DNA from: a bacterium UBA2214
GTDB lineage: Bacteria > Zhuqueibacterota > Zhuqueibacteria > Residuimicrobiales > Residuimicrobiaceae
Direction of reading: 5' to 3'
DNA: 6,410 nucleotides
NCBI GenBank assembly: GCA_002327255.1
Contig: DCUM01000147.1
Coordinates: forward strand, 2,744-9,153
Position 1 is the stretch's first letter, and each line of letters begins with the position of its first letter. Position numbers and translations under genes: made by a program. Shown in pieces: positions 1-5,209 of the stretch. Below the pieces are notes generated by a model. That model saw only the letters and a list, made by a program, of their open reading frames with translations. It made no database searches and was not told where the DNA came from.

Positions 1-969
1 CTAATCCCAGCCGCGAATTTTTTCCATGAACTGTGAGCGCAGATAAATTTCGGGCGTCTGACTGTTGACAAAGCTCAGTTTTCCTATGCAATCCGAGAGG
101 TTTTCACACTGCTGCCGTTTCATCCATGCTTCGATCTCCTCGAGCATCGGCCTGATCTGGCCGAGGCCTTTCTGATAGAACAGGGAAGCGATCTGCACGG
201 CCCGGGCACCCGCCAGCAGCATCTTGATCACCTCCACGCCGGTGTGAATGCCGGTCGTCGCCGCCAGATCACACGAGACCTTGCCGGAAAGCAGGGCGAT
301 CCAGCGCAAGGCTTCGTGGTACTCCTTTTCATGGCTGAAGGTGAAGCTGGTCTGCAGCTGCATCTTGTCCACATCCATGTCGAGATCCGCAAAGCGGTTG
401 AAGAGTACCAGGCCATCCAATCCGGCTCTGCCGAGCACGGCGGCGAGATGGGTTAGATTGGAGAAGTAACGGCCGATTTTGAGCGCGACGGGGATTTTCA
501 CCCTGGCCTTGACCGCGACGAGGATATCGACATAGATCTGCTCCGCCTCACCCGGACGCTGCGAGGGATCGGTTGGCAAGGCATAGACGTTCAATTCCAG
601 GGCATCGGCGCCGGAGGCCTCCATCTGGCGGGCATAATCCGGCCACCACTTGTCGGAAACGCAGTTGATGCTGGCAATGACGGGAATGGTCACCTTTTTT
701 TTGGCCGCCTCCAGCAGGGCGCAATAGTCGCGCGGACCGTATTGCTTTCCCAGTTCCGCGCGCAAATACTCGTACGCTTCGGCATGGCCCGCGGCACCCC
801 ACTCTTCCTGCGCCAGCGTCTCCTCGAAAAGGCTCTTTACCACCACCGCCGCAGCGCCGGCCTCTTCGCAGGCGATGATTTTATCGGCGGATTTGGTCAG
901 GCCGCTGCTGGCGACTATGATTGGATTTTTCAGGTTCAGATTCAAATAGCTCGTCTGCATATTCATCAT
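1..969 (-). CDS. Dihydroorotate dehydrogenase-like flavoprotein
   Basis: This protein of about 322 aa is a TIM-barrel member of the dihydroorotate dehydrogenase superfamily, and it matches the family usually annotated 'dihydroorotate dehydrogenase-like protein'. Visible landmarks, numbered from the chosen start, are an N-terminal NPIIVASSGLT segment (15-25), VVVKS (about 42-46), IASIN (98-102), ELNVYALPTDP (125-135), ALKIG (162-166), LVLFNRF (187-193) and a C-terminal ATTGIHT phosphate-loop-like segment (237-243). FMN binding is expected from the family. The ELNxSCPN motif that carries the catalytic cysteine in class 1 enzymes is replaced by ELNVYALP, so a role in pyrimidine synthesis is doubtful and the substrate is unknown. 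I chose the ATG at 969 because AAGGAG sits 6 nt upstream. A GTG at 996 would add 9 residues but would place that ribosome site inside the gene. The gene follows the AMP nucleosidase on the same strand and is probably cotranscribed with it. The stop codon (TAG) is at the window edge, so the gene is complete. Confidence 0.9.
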   Translation of the reverse strand: MMNMQTSYLNLNLKNPIIVASSGLTKSADKIIACEEAGAAAVVVKSLFEETLAQEEWGAAGHAEAYEYLRAELGKQYGPRDYCALLEAAKKKVTIPVIASINCVSDKWWPDYARQMEASGADALELNVYALPTDPSQRPGEAEQIYVDILVAVKARVKIPVALKIGRYFSNLTHLAAVLGRAGLDGLVLFNRFADLDMDVDKMQLQTSFTFSHEKEYHEALRWIALLSGKVSCDLAATTGIHTGVEVIKMLLAGARAVQIASLFYQKGLGQIRPMLEEIEAWMKRQQCENLSDCIGKLSFVNSQTPEIYLRSQFMEKIRGWD

Positions 970-975
970 ATTCTT

Positions 976-981
976 CTCCTT
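976..981 (-). promoter_or_regulatory. Ribosome binding site of the DHOD-like gene
   Basis: AAGGAG lies 6 nt upstream of the ATG at 969. It decides the start: the upstream in-frame GTG at 996 would put this site inside the coding region. A second ATG follows directly at 966 and a third at 960, so slightly shorter N-termini are possible. Confidence 0.7.
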
Positions 982-1023
982 GCTCTTTCCGCACACGGTT
1001 GGATTTATTCGGGGAAATTTGTA

Positions 1024-1845
1024 TCACCAGCGATAATGTCGGATATGTTCGCCGCGTTTCTGGATTTGGATCATCGATTCGATGCCGATCTGGATGTGCT
1101 TTTCCGTAAAGGAGGCAAATACCTGCCGGGAGGACTCTTTGGTTTTGATGCCGCCCTTGCGCAGTGGCAGATCTGACACCAGCAGCAGGGCGCCGATGGG
1201 CACCTTGCTGACAAATCCCACCGAAAAGAGCGCCGAACACTCCATGTCGATGGCAATCGCCCGCTCTTCATAAAGGATGCGCTTGAAGGTATCGTCGAAT
1301 TCCCAAAAACGATAGTCCGTGGTGTGCACCACCCCGGTGCGATAATCCATTTGATGCTCGACGATGATCTGGCTGATGAATTTTTGTATCTTGAAGGTGG
1401 GCAGCGACGGCACCTGGGGCGGGATGAAATGCTCGCTCACGCCTTCGTCGCGAATGGCCGCCATCGGCAGAATGAAATCGCCGACCTTGAGAGAACGGTG
1501 CAGGCCGCCGCACATGCCCAAAAACAGCACCGCTTGCGGCTCGACGACGCCGAGCATTTCGATGATCAGGGCGGCTGTGGGGGCGCCGATCTTGAAATCC
1601 ACCATGCTGATATGGTCTGCGGGGCAATGAACCACCGCAAAGGCCGAACCATTGTGCAGTTCTGCACCGGCACGGTCGCGAAACACCTGCAGATATTTCT
1701 GGAAATTCGTGAGTATGATATTTTTTTGAAAGGCACCCGCATCGGATCCGGTATAGCGCTCGAGCATGTCCTCGGCAATCCTGCGCTTCTCAGGATTGTT
1801 GTAGATCATGTTGGTCTGAAAGGGAAACGAATAGTCGCTGCTCAT
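1024..1845 (-). CDS. amn: AMP nucleosidase, compact type
   Basis: This 273-aa protein belongs to the purine nucleoside phosphorylase/UDP phosphorylase fold. It closely resembles, from memory, the compact AMP nucleosidases of Bacteroidota, which hydrolyse AMP to adenine and ribose 5-phosphate in the cytoplasm (EC 3.2.2.4). Visible motifs are ILLTNFQKY-like NIILTNFQKY (42-51), KIGAPTAALIIEML (85-98), FLGMCGGL (108-115), GDFILPMAAIRDEG (122-135), a W-E-F/H-DD stretch (181-185), IDMECSAL (199-206, with the family's ribose-binding Glu at 202) and LLVSDLPL (221-228, with the base-contacting Asp at 225). It lacks the extra N-terminal domain of the longer E. coli Amn. The start is the ATG at 1845, preceded by a weak purine-rich AAGAAGAG. 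The stop lies 54 nt before the DHOD-like gene, suggesting an operon. It is divergent from the Nudix gene. The main alternative is another nucleoside phosphorylase, but the overall match favours AMP nucleosidase. Confidence 0.9.
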   Translation of the reverse strand: MSSDYSFPFQTNMIYNNPEKRRIAEDMLERYTGSDAGAFQKNIILTNFQKYLQVFRDRAGAELHNGSAFAVVHCPADHISMVDFKIGAPTAALIIEMLGVVEPQAVLFLGMCGGLHRSLKVGDFILPMAAIRDEGVSEHFIPPQVPSLPTFKIQKFISQIIVEHQMDYRTGVVHTTDYRFWEFDDTFKRILYEERAIAIDMECSALFSVGFVSKVPIGALLLVSDLPLRKGGIKTKESSRQVFASFTEKHIQIGIESMIQIQKRGEHIRHYRW

Positions 1846-1880
1846 AGGCTCTTCTTCATGATGTGAATTTTATTCGTCAC

Positions 1881-1910
1881 AAGATACGAATTGTTCGGGA
1901 TGAAATGCAA
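1881..1910 (-). promoter_or_regulatory. Possible promoter for amn
   Basis: Reading on the minus strand, TTGCAT (1910-1905) and TATCTT (1886-1881) are separated by 18 nt within an AT-rich stretch upstream of amn. The match to sigma-70 boxes is weak (3/6 and 4/6). A start site near 1874 would leave a leader of about 30 nt. The support is position and base composition only, and I cannot judge whether the organism uses this consensus. Confidence 0.25.
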
Positions 1911-2015
1911 GATTTAACTTTTCAAATCCGCTGCCGCGCGCCACAGTTCCGCTTGCATTTTTGCCGCTCATGGCGTACCTTAACCGGTCACCTTGCTCTC
2001 CGGTCTCGCAGACGA

Positions 2016-2032
2016 CGGGATGATTCATCCCG
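2016..2032. repeat. Perfect 17-bp inverted repeat, operator-like
   Basis: CGGGATGA, a central T, then TCATCCCG: 8-bp arms that are exact reverse complements. The one-base centre makes it look more like a dimeric-protein binding site than a transcribed hairpin, although a shorter stem with a larger loop could also form. It lies between two divergent genes, immediately before the tandem repeat. No T-tract follows, so it is not a typical terminator. Binding by any regulator is inference. Confidence 0.45.
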
Positions 2033-2195
2033 GACGCCGTCCACCGCGAGCGGCGGCCCTGGGATACGGATCCCGCTGATGGCCAGCACCTGCAACCTGG
2101 ACGCCGTTCACCGCGGCCAGCCGCGCAATGACCCGGACCGGCCGAGGTGCAGCACCTGCAGCCAGGATGCCGCACGTCGCGCGCGGCGGCCCTGG
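2032..2195. repeat. Degenerate 66-67-bp tandem repeat, about 2.5 copies
   Basis: GGACGCCG or GGATGCCG marks unit starts at 2032, 2099 and 2165, giving spacings of 67 and 66. Two other blocks keep the same register: AGCACCTGCA at 2085 and 2151 (66 apart), and GCGGCGGCCCTGG at 2050 and 2183 (133 apart, or two units). The sequence between the blocks has diverged. Small inverted repeats lie inside it: GGGAT/ATCCC at 2061-2074 and AGGTGC/GCACCT at 2145-2157. The function is unknown. The 67/66 alternation breaks the reading frame, which argues against a coding repeat. Confidence 0.6.
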
Positions 2196-2238
2196 CAGAG
2201 GCGAAAAACATCTATCCGTGCAAGTCCGAACATTCAAC

Positions 2239-2242
2239 GAGG
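2239..2242 (+). promoter_or_regulatory. Ribosome binding site of the Nudix gene
   Basis: GAGG lies 5 nt before the ATG at 2248. It supports that start over the in-frame ATG at 2128, which would add 40 residues translated from the repeat region and has no comparable site. Confidence 0.55.
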
Positions 2243-2247
2243 TCCGC

Positions 2248-2835
2248 ATGAATATCAAAATCCTCAAGGAAAAGGATATTTTTAAAGGATTCATCTCCCT
2301 GCGCCAGGTGGAACTACAGTTCGAAAAATTTGATGGTTCCTGGAGTGAGCCGGTGCAGCGGCTGGTCGTACACCGCAGCGACGCCGTGGCTGTGCTGATT
2401 TATAACCGTGCGCTGCGCAACGTCACCATGGTGCGTCAGTTCCGCTATCCCGTTTACAGCATGGAGCCCGAGCACGGCTGGTCGCTGGAGATCGTGGCAG
2501 GGGTGATCGATGCAGGGGAAAATCCCGCAGCAACCGCGATCCGGGAAGTGGAAGAAGAGACCGGCTTTGTCATCGCGGCGGAAAAACTGATCTCCCTGGG
2601 ACGCATTTATCCCAGTCCCGGCGCCTTTTCCGAGCGCATTTATCTCTACGCGGTGGATGTCAGCGATTGCCGGCGCCACGGCGCCGGCGGCGGACTGGCG
2701 CATGAACACGAAGACGTGCGGGTGGAGGCGTTTGGCTGGGATGAATTGTCACGGATGATGGCGCGTCACGAAATCGAGGATGCGAAATCGCTGATCACCC
2801 TGCAGTGGCTCCTGACAACGATCAGGGAGCGGTAA
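2248..2835 (+). CDS. Nudix hydrolase, ADP-ribose/sugar-nucleotide pyrophosphatase (NudK/AdpP family)
   Basis: This 195-aa cytoplasmic hydrolase has a complete Nudix box at residues 85-107 (G-x5-E-x7-REVEEETGF), where the glutamates bind the catalytic metal. The layout matches the YffH/NudK-AdpP group. An N-terminal beta region precedes VLIYNRALRNVTMVRQFRYP (49-68), then EIVAGVIDAGE (81-91), a YPSPGAFSE segment (121-129) as in ADP-ribose pyrophosphatases, and GAGGGLAHEHEDVRV (145-159), which resembles AGGGVEDEDIEV of E. coli NudK. Members cleave ADP-ribose or sugar nucleotides such as GDP-mannose to a nucleoside monophosphate plus a sugar phosphate. The exact substrate cannot be read from the sequence. 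The start at 2248 is set by GAGG and by where family similarity begins. The 3' end overlaps the convergent HAD gene by 14 bp. Divergence from amn is suggestive, because AMP is a product of ADP-ribose hydrolysis. Confidence 0.9.
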   Translation: MNIKILKEKDIFKGFISLRQVELQFEKFDGSWSEPVQRLVVHRSDAVAVLIYNRALRNVTMVRQFRYPVYSMEPEHGWSLEIVAGVIDAGENPAATAIREVEEETGFVIAAEKLISLGRIYPSPGAFSERIYLYAVDVSDCRRHGAGGGLAHEHEDVRVEAFGWDELSRMMARHEIEDAKSLITLQWLLTTIRER

Positions 2836-3400
2836 AAGCGCGGATATCGGTGGCGATCATGCCCGCCAGACGGGCGGCCAGCAGGCCCTGCTCGCCGTCC
2901 TCAAAGACCTGACAGCAACGGGGTTCCACGCCCATCCTCGCGGCCGCGGCGAGAAAAGGCGCCGGTGAGGGTTTGCTGGGATAACCATCCTCCGGCGTGA
3001 TGATGATGCGGAACAGGCCGGCAATCCCGACGGCCGCCAGTTCAATATCCACGATGACGCGACGACTGCCGCTGACGATGGCCATCGGCAGTTTGTCCGC
3101 GCAGGCGCGCGCAACCTCAACCACCGGCTCGATCGCCTTGACATCAACCAGGCGGCCGCGCACCAGCGCATTTTTCTCCTCGGCGATGGTGGCGCCATCC
3201 AGTTCTTTTTGATAACGCTGCGCCAGACAGCGCACCACCTCTTCGCTGGGTTTGCCCGCAAAGTCGTGAATATCCTGCGGTACAATCTTCAATCCGTGCC
3301 TCGCCAGGGTCTCCATCCACGCCGCGATATGGGCGGGCATGGAATCGACCAGCGTGCCGTCACAATCGAAAATCAGACCGCGCGCCTGGGGTACCACCAT
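2822..3400 (-). CDS. HAD-superfamily phosphatase, YqaB/beta-phosphoglucomutase-like
   Basis: This 192-aa cytoplasmic phosphatase resembles E. coli YqaB, which dephosphorylates small sugar phosphates such as fructose 1-phosphate. Motif I is FDCDGTLVDS (11-20, nucleophile Asp12 and acid/base Asp14). A helical cap follows (about 22-90). Motif II is IVSGS (108-112, Ser110). Lys143 lies in YPSKPSP, and the acidic motif is FEDGEQGLLAARLAGM (166-181), matching the FEDxxxGxxAAxAAGM pattern of the subfamily. All catalytic residues are present. The start at 3400 follows AAGGAG with a 9-nt gap. Upstream in-frame ATGs (for example 3436) would include that site in the gene. It lies 171 bp after the aldehyde dehydrogenase on the same strand, so it may be read from that operon or from its own promoter. 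The last 14 bp overlap the convergent Nudix gene. The substrate is unresolved; beta-phosphoglucomutase activity is possible but the YqaB resemblance is stronger. Confidence 0.88.
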   Translation of the reverse strand: MVVPQARGLIFDCDGTLVDSMPAHIAAWMETLARHGLKIVPQDIHDFAGKPSEEVVRCLAQRYQKELDGATIAEEKNALVRGRLVDVKAIEPVVEVARACADKLPMAIVSGSRRVIVDIELAAVGIAGLFRIIITPEDGYPSKPSPAPFLAAAARMGVEPRCCQVFEDGEQGLLAARLAGMIATDIRAFTAP

Positions 3401-3409
3401 CCGCTCGTT

Positions 3410-3415
3410 CTCCTT
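3410..3415 (-). promoter_or_regulatory. Ribosome binding site of the HAD phosphatase
   Basis: AAGGAG lies 9 nt upstream of the ATG at 3400. It supports this start over the longer in-frame options at 3436 and 3529, whose extra residues do not resemble the HAD N-terminus. Confidence 0.65.
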
Positions 3416-3431
3416 GTGTAAAATCCGGCAT

Positions 3432-3462
3432 TTCATACATGGTTTTATGACAGATGTCTCAA
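3432..3462 (-). promoter_or_regulatory. Weak candidate promoter before the HAD gene
   Basis: In the 171-bp gap between the aldehyde dehydrogenase and HAD genes, the minus strand has TTGAGA (3462-3457) and TATGAA (3437-3432). The 19-nt spacing is longer than ideal. The stretch is more AT-rich than its surroundings. I see no terminator in the gap, so read-through from the upstream gene is equally possible. Confidence 0.18.
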
Positions 3463-3571
3463 GCCTGCAACACCCCGTTTCATGGCACAATCCCGGACAG
3501 GGCGGCCAGACGGATCGCCCGGCAGTCACCGGCTGCGGACGGTTCCTGCAGAAAAGTTTCGGATCGCCGCA

Positions 3572-5194
3572 TCAGAATAATTTGTAAAAATTGCGCACCA
3601 CAGCGGGCCAGGGCATGCTCGTCATAAATCGCCGGGAGGGGAGCAAGCCGGCCAGTGCCTTGACGCGAACGCCGGGGCGCCGCGCGTATAACAAATCCAT
3701 CGCGCGGGACATGAGCGTACGGGCCGCGCTTCCATAAGGGAACCACCAGAGATTGCTGCGATTCCTGCCGGCATCGTAACTGACAAATTTGAGCTGTACC
3801 ATCTCGAACAATCCATACGGGGAGCGGGTATGTCCGATGCCACTCTGTTTCATCCCCGTCCACGGCGCCAGAGGCTCACCCCAGCTCGAAGTCGCATCGT
3901 TGATCATCACCGTGCCCGCCTGCAGTTCATGCATCAGTCTTTGCGCCGTGCGGCGGCTGCGCGTCCAGCCAAATGCCGTCAATCCATAGATGGAATCGTT
4001 GGCCAGTCGGATGGCTTCGTCCAGCGTGTCGACAGCCATGATGGGCAAGACCGGTCCAAAAGTCTCTTCGCGCATGACCTTCATGGTATGATCCACGCCG
4101 GCGAGCAGGGCGGGTTCCATGAAATAACCCGGCCGGTCGAGACGTTTGCCGCCATACACCAGCCGCGCGCCCTTGGCGAGCGCATCCTCGATGTGCTCCT
4201 GCACCTTGTCCAACTGCTCACGGTTGCTGAGCGGTCCCATCTCCGTTTCCGCCTCCAGGGGATCACCGACGCGCACCTTGCGGATTTCCTCCAGACAGGC
4301 CGCAAGCAGCGCTTCCGCGACCGGTTGTTCGACATAAACCCGTTCCACCGAAGCGCAGACCTGGCCCGTCGCGAATACGGCCCCCCAGACAATACCCTTG
4401 GCAGTGCGGCGGATATCGGCATCCGCGGCGACGATGGCGGCATCTTTTCCGCCCAGTTCCAGTACCACCGACTTTACGGTTTCCGCGGCCTGGGCCATGA
4501 CCTTCTTGCCCACGGCCGTGCTCCCTGTGAAGAGAATTTTATCGATGCCCGGGTGCGCGGCGAAATGGGGCGCCTCCGTATCCGCGATGGGCGCCAGGCG
4601 CACCACGTCCTCGGGAAATCCGGCTTCGTGAAACAACGCGACAAGGGCCTGCCCCACCAGGATGGCCTGCGGCGAAGGTTTGAAGAGCACCGTATTGCCC
4701 GTCACCAGCGCCGCGGCGATCTGCGGCAACGGCACGGAAAAAGGAAAATTCCACGGCGAGATCACCCCCACCACGCCATAGGGTTCCCAGTGATAATAGC
4801 TTTTTTTGTTGGCAAAAAGAATCAATTCATGACGGATTCGGGTCCTGCGCAGCACTTTGTGAGCACTGCGGCGCAGGTATTTGAGAATGGCCAGAGCCGG
4901 GACGATTTCAGCGACCAGGGCTTCCGCCACCGGTTTTCCCTGTTCCGTGGCGATCAACTCCGCCACTTCCTGTTTGCGATCGTTTAACAGATATTGAACG
5001 CGCGCCAAAAGTTTCTGCCGCTCGCGCACCGGTCTTTTCCGCCAGGAAACGCCTGCCGCCCGGGAGCAGTCGATGAGCTGGTCGATGGCCATGGGATGCA
5101 ACGCGGGGATTTCCGCCAGCACCCGCTCCGTGGCGGGATTGATGCTGATGAGTCGGGGGATGAGGTCTGCTTCCTGTCGAATGGACTGCTGCAA
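3572..5194 (-). CDS. NAD(P)-dependent aldehyde dehydrogenase with C-terminal extension
   Basis: This 540-aa protein is of the aldehyde dehydrogenase superfamily and oxidises an aldehyde to a carboxylic acid. Catalytic features are complete: SPWNFPF (146-152, Asn149), LFKPSP (170-175, Lys172), FTGSTAVGKKV (222-232, cofactor loop), LELGGKDAAIV (245-255, general base Glu246), FATGQVCASVERV (274-286, nucleophile Cys280) and EETFGPV (376-382). The normal fold ends near residue 471. About 69 further residues follow, with LWWFPYG (482-488), an amphipathic stretch around 490-505 and a basic, aromatic end. Most relatives are about 450-500 aa. No methionine fits the N-terminus. I chose TTG at 5194 because AAAGGTGA lies 7 nt upstream. 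TTG at 5212 would add 6 residues and overlap the GMC gene, but it has no ribosome site. The stop is TGA at 3572. It directly follows the GMC oxidase, which suggests it handles that enzyme's aldehyde product. Annotation as succinate-semialdehyde dehydrogenase is possible, but the substrate is not determined. Confidence 0.92.
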   Translation of the reverse strand: MQQSIRQEADLIPRLISINPATERVLAEIPALHPMAIDQLIDCSRAAGVSWRKRPVRERQKLLARVQYLLNDRKQEVAELIATEQGKPVAEALVAEIVPALAILKYLRRSAHKVLRRTRIRHELILFANKKSYYHWEPYGVVGVISPWNFPFSVPLPQIAAALVTGNTVLFKPSPQAILVGQALVALFHEAGFPEDVVRLAPIADTEAPHFAAHPGIDKILFTGSTAVGKKVMAQAAETVKSVVLELGGKDAAIVAADADIRRTAKGIVWGAVFATGQVCASVERVYVEQPVAEALLAACLEEIRKVRVGDPLEAETEMGPLSNREQLDKVQEHIEDALAKGARLVYGGKRLDRPGYFMEPALLAGVDHTMKVMREETFGPVLPIMAVDTLDEAIRLANDSIYGLTAFGWTRSRRTAQRLMHELQAGTVMINDATSSWGEPLAPWTGMKQSGIGHTRSPYGLFEMVQLKFVSYDAGRNRSNLWWFPYGSAARTLMSRAMDLLYARRPGVRVKALAGLLPSRRFMTSMPWPAVVRNFYKLF

Positions 5195-5201
5195 GATTCG
5201 T

Positions 5202-5209
5202 TCACCTTT
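5202..5209 (-). promoter_or_regulatory. Ribosome binding site of the aldehyde dehydrogenase, overlapping the GMC stop
   Basis: AAAGGTGA on the minus strand contains the GMC oxidase stop codon (TGA, 5204-5202) and lies 7 nt before the TTG at 5194. A terminating ribosome would release exactly on this site, an arrangement typical of translational coupling. Confidence 0.55.

Larger units (their letters stand above)
1846..2247. other. 402-bp divergent intergenic region, no supported gene
   Basis: This is the longest non-coding stretch, lying between the divergent amn and Nudix genes. About 1850-1930 is AT-rich and promoter-like. From about 1931 it becomes very GC-rich and carries a 17-bp dyad (2016-2032) and a degenerate tandem repeat (2032-2195). 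Open frames run through it on both strands, but they have no ribosome site, recognisable domain or convincing composition. On the minus strand they give Arg/Cys/Gly-rich translations simply because the repeat is GC-rich. I see no tRNA and no terminator with a T-tract. Confidence 0.6.

Noticed and set aside
742..1176. Plus-strand open frame spanning the amn/DHOD-like junction
   Set aside because: It covers parts of two real minus-strand genes and their gap, and its translation has no family resemblance.
1324..1866. Plus-strand open frame of 180 codons opposite amn
   Set aside because: It is antisense to the well-supported AMP nucleosidase and shows no domain or ribosome site.
1870..2211. Minus-strand open frame across the intergenic repeat giving a Cys/Arg/Gly-rich peptide with a repeated PGCRC motif
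   Set aside because: The repetition comes from the 66-67-bp DNA repeat, and the 67-bp spacing breaks the frame between units. There is no ribosome site and the composition is not protein-like.
2128..2247. Upstream ATG extending the Nudix protein by 40 residues
   Set aside because: The extra residues come from the repeat region, do not resemble the family, and the start at 2248 has a GAGG site at good spacing.
2861..2875. GCCCG-CCAGA-CGGGC hairpin just past the Nudix stop, considered as its terminator
   Set aside because: No T-tract follows on either strand, and it lies within the coding sequence of the HAD phosphatase.
3449..3460. GACA-GA-TGTC short dyad in the gap upstream of the HAD gene
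   Set aside because: Four-base arms are too short to distinguish from chance.
3830..4987. Plus-strand open frame of 385 codons opposite the aldehyde dehydrogenase
   Set aside because: It is fully antisense to a gene with complete catalytic motifs. Its translation is Arg/His-rich with no recognisable domain, and it has no ribosome site, so it is a shadow of GC-rich coding DNA.
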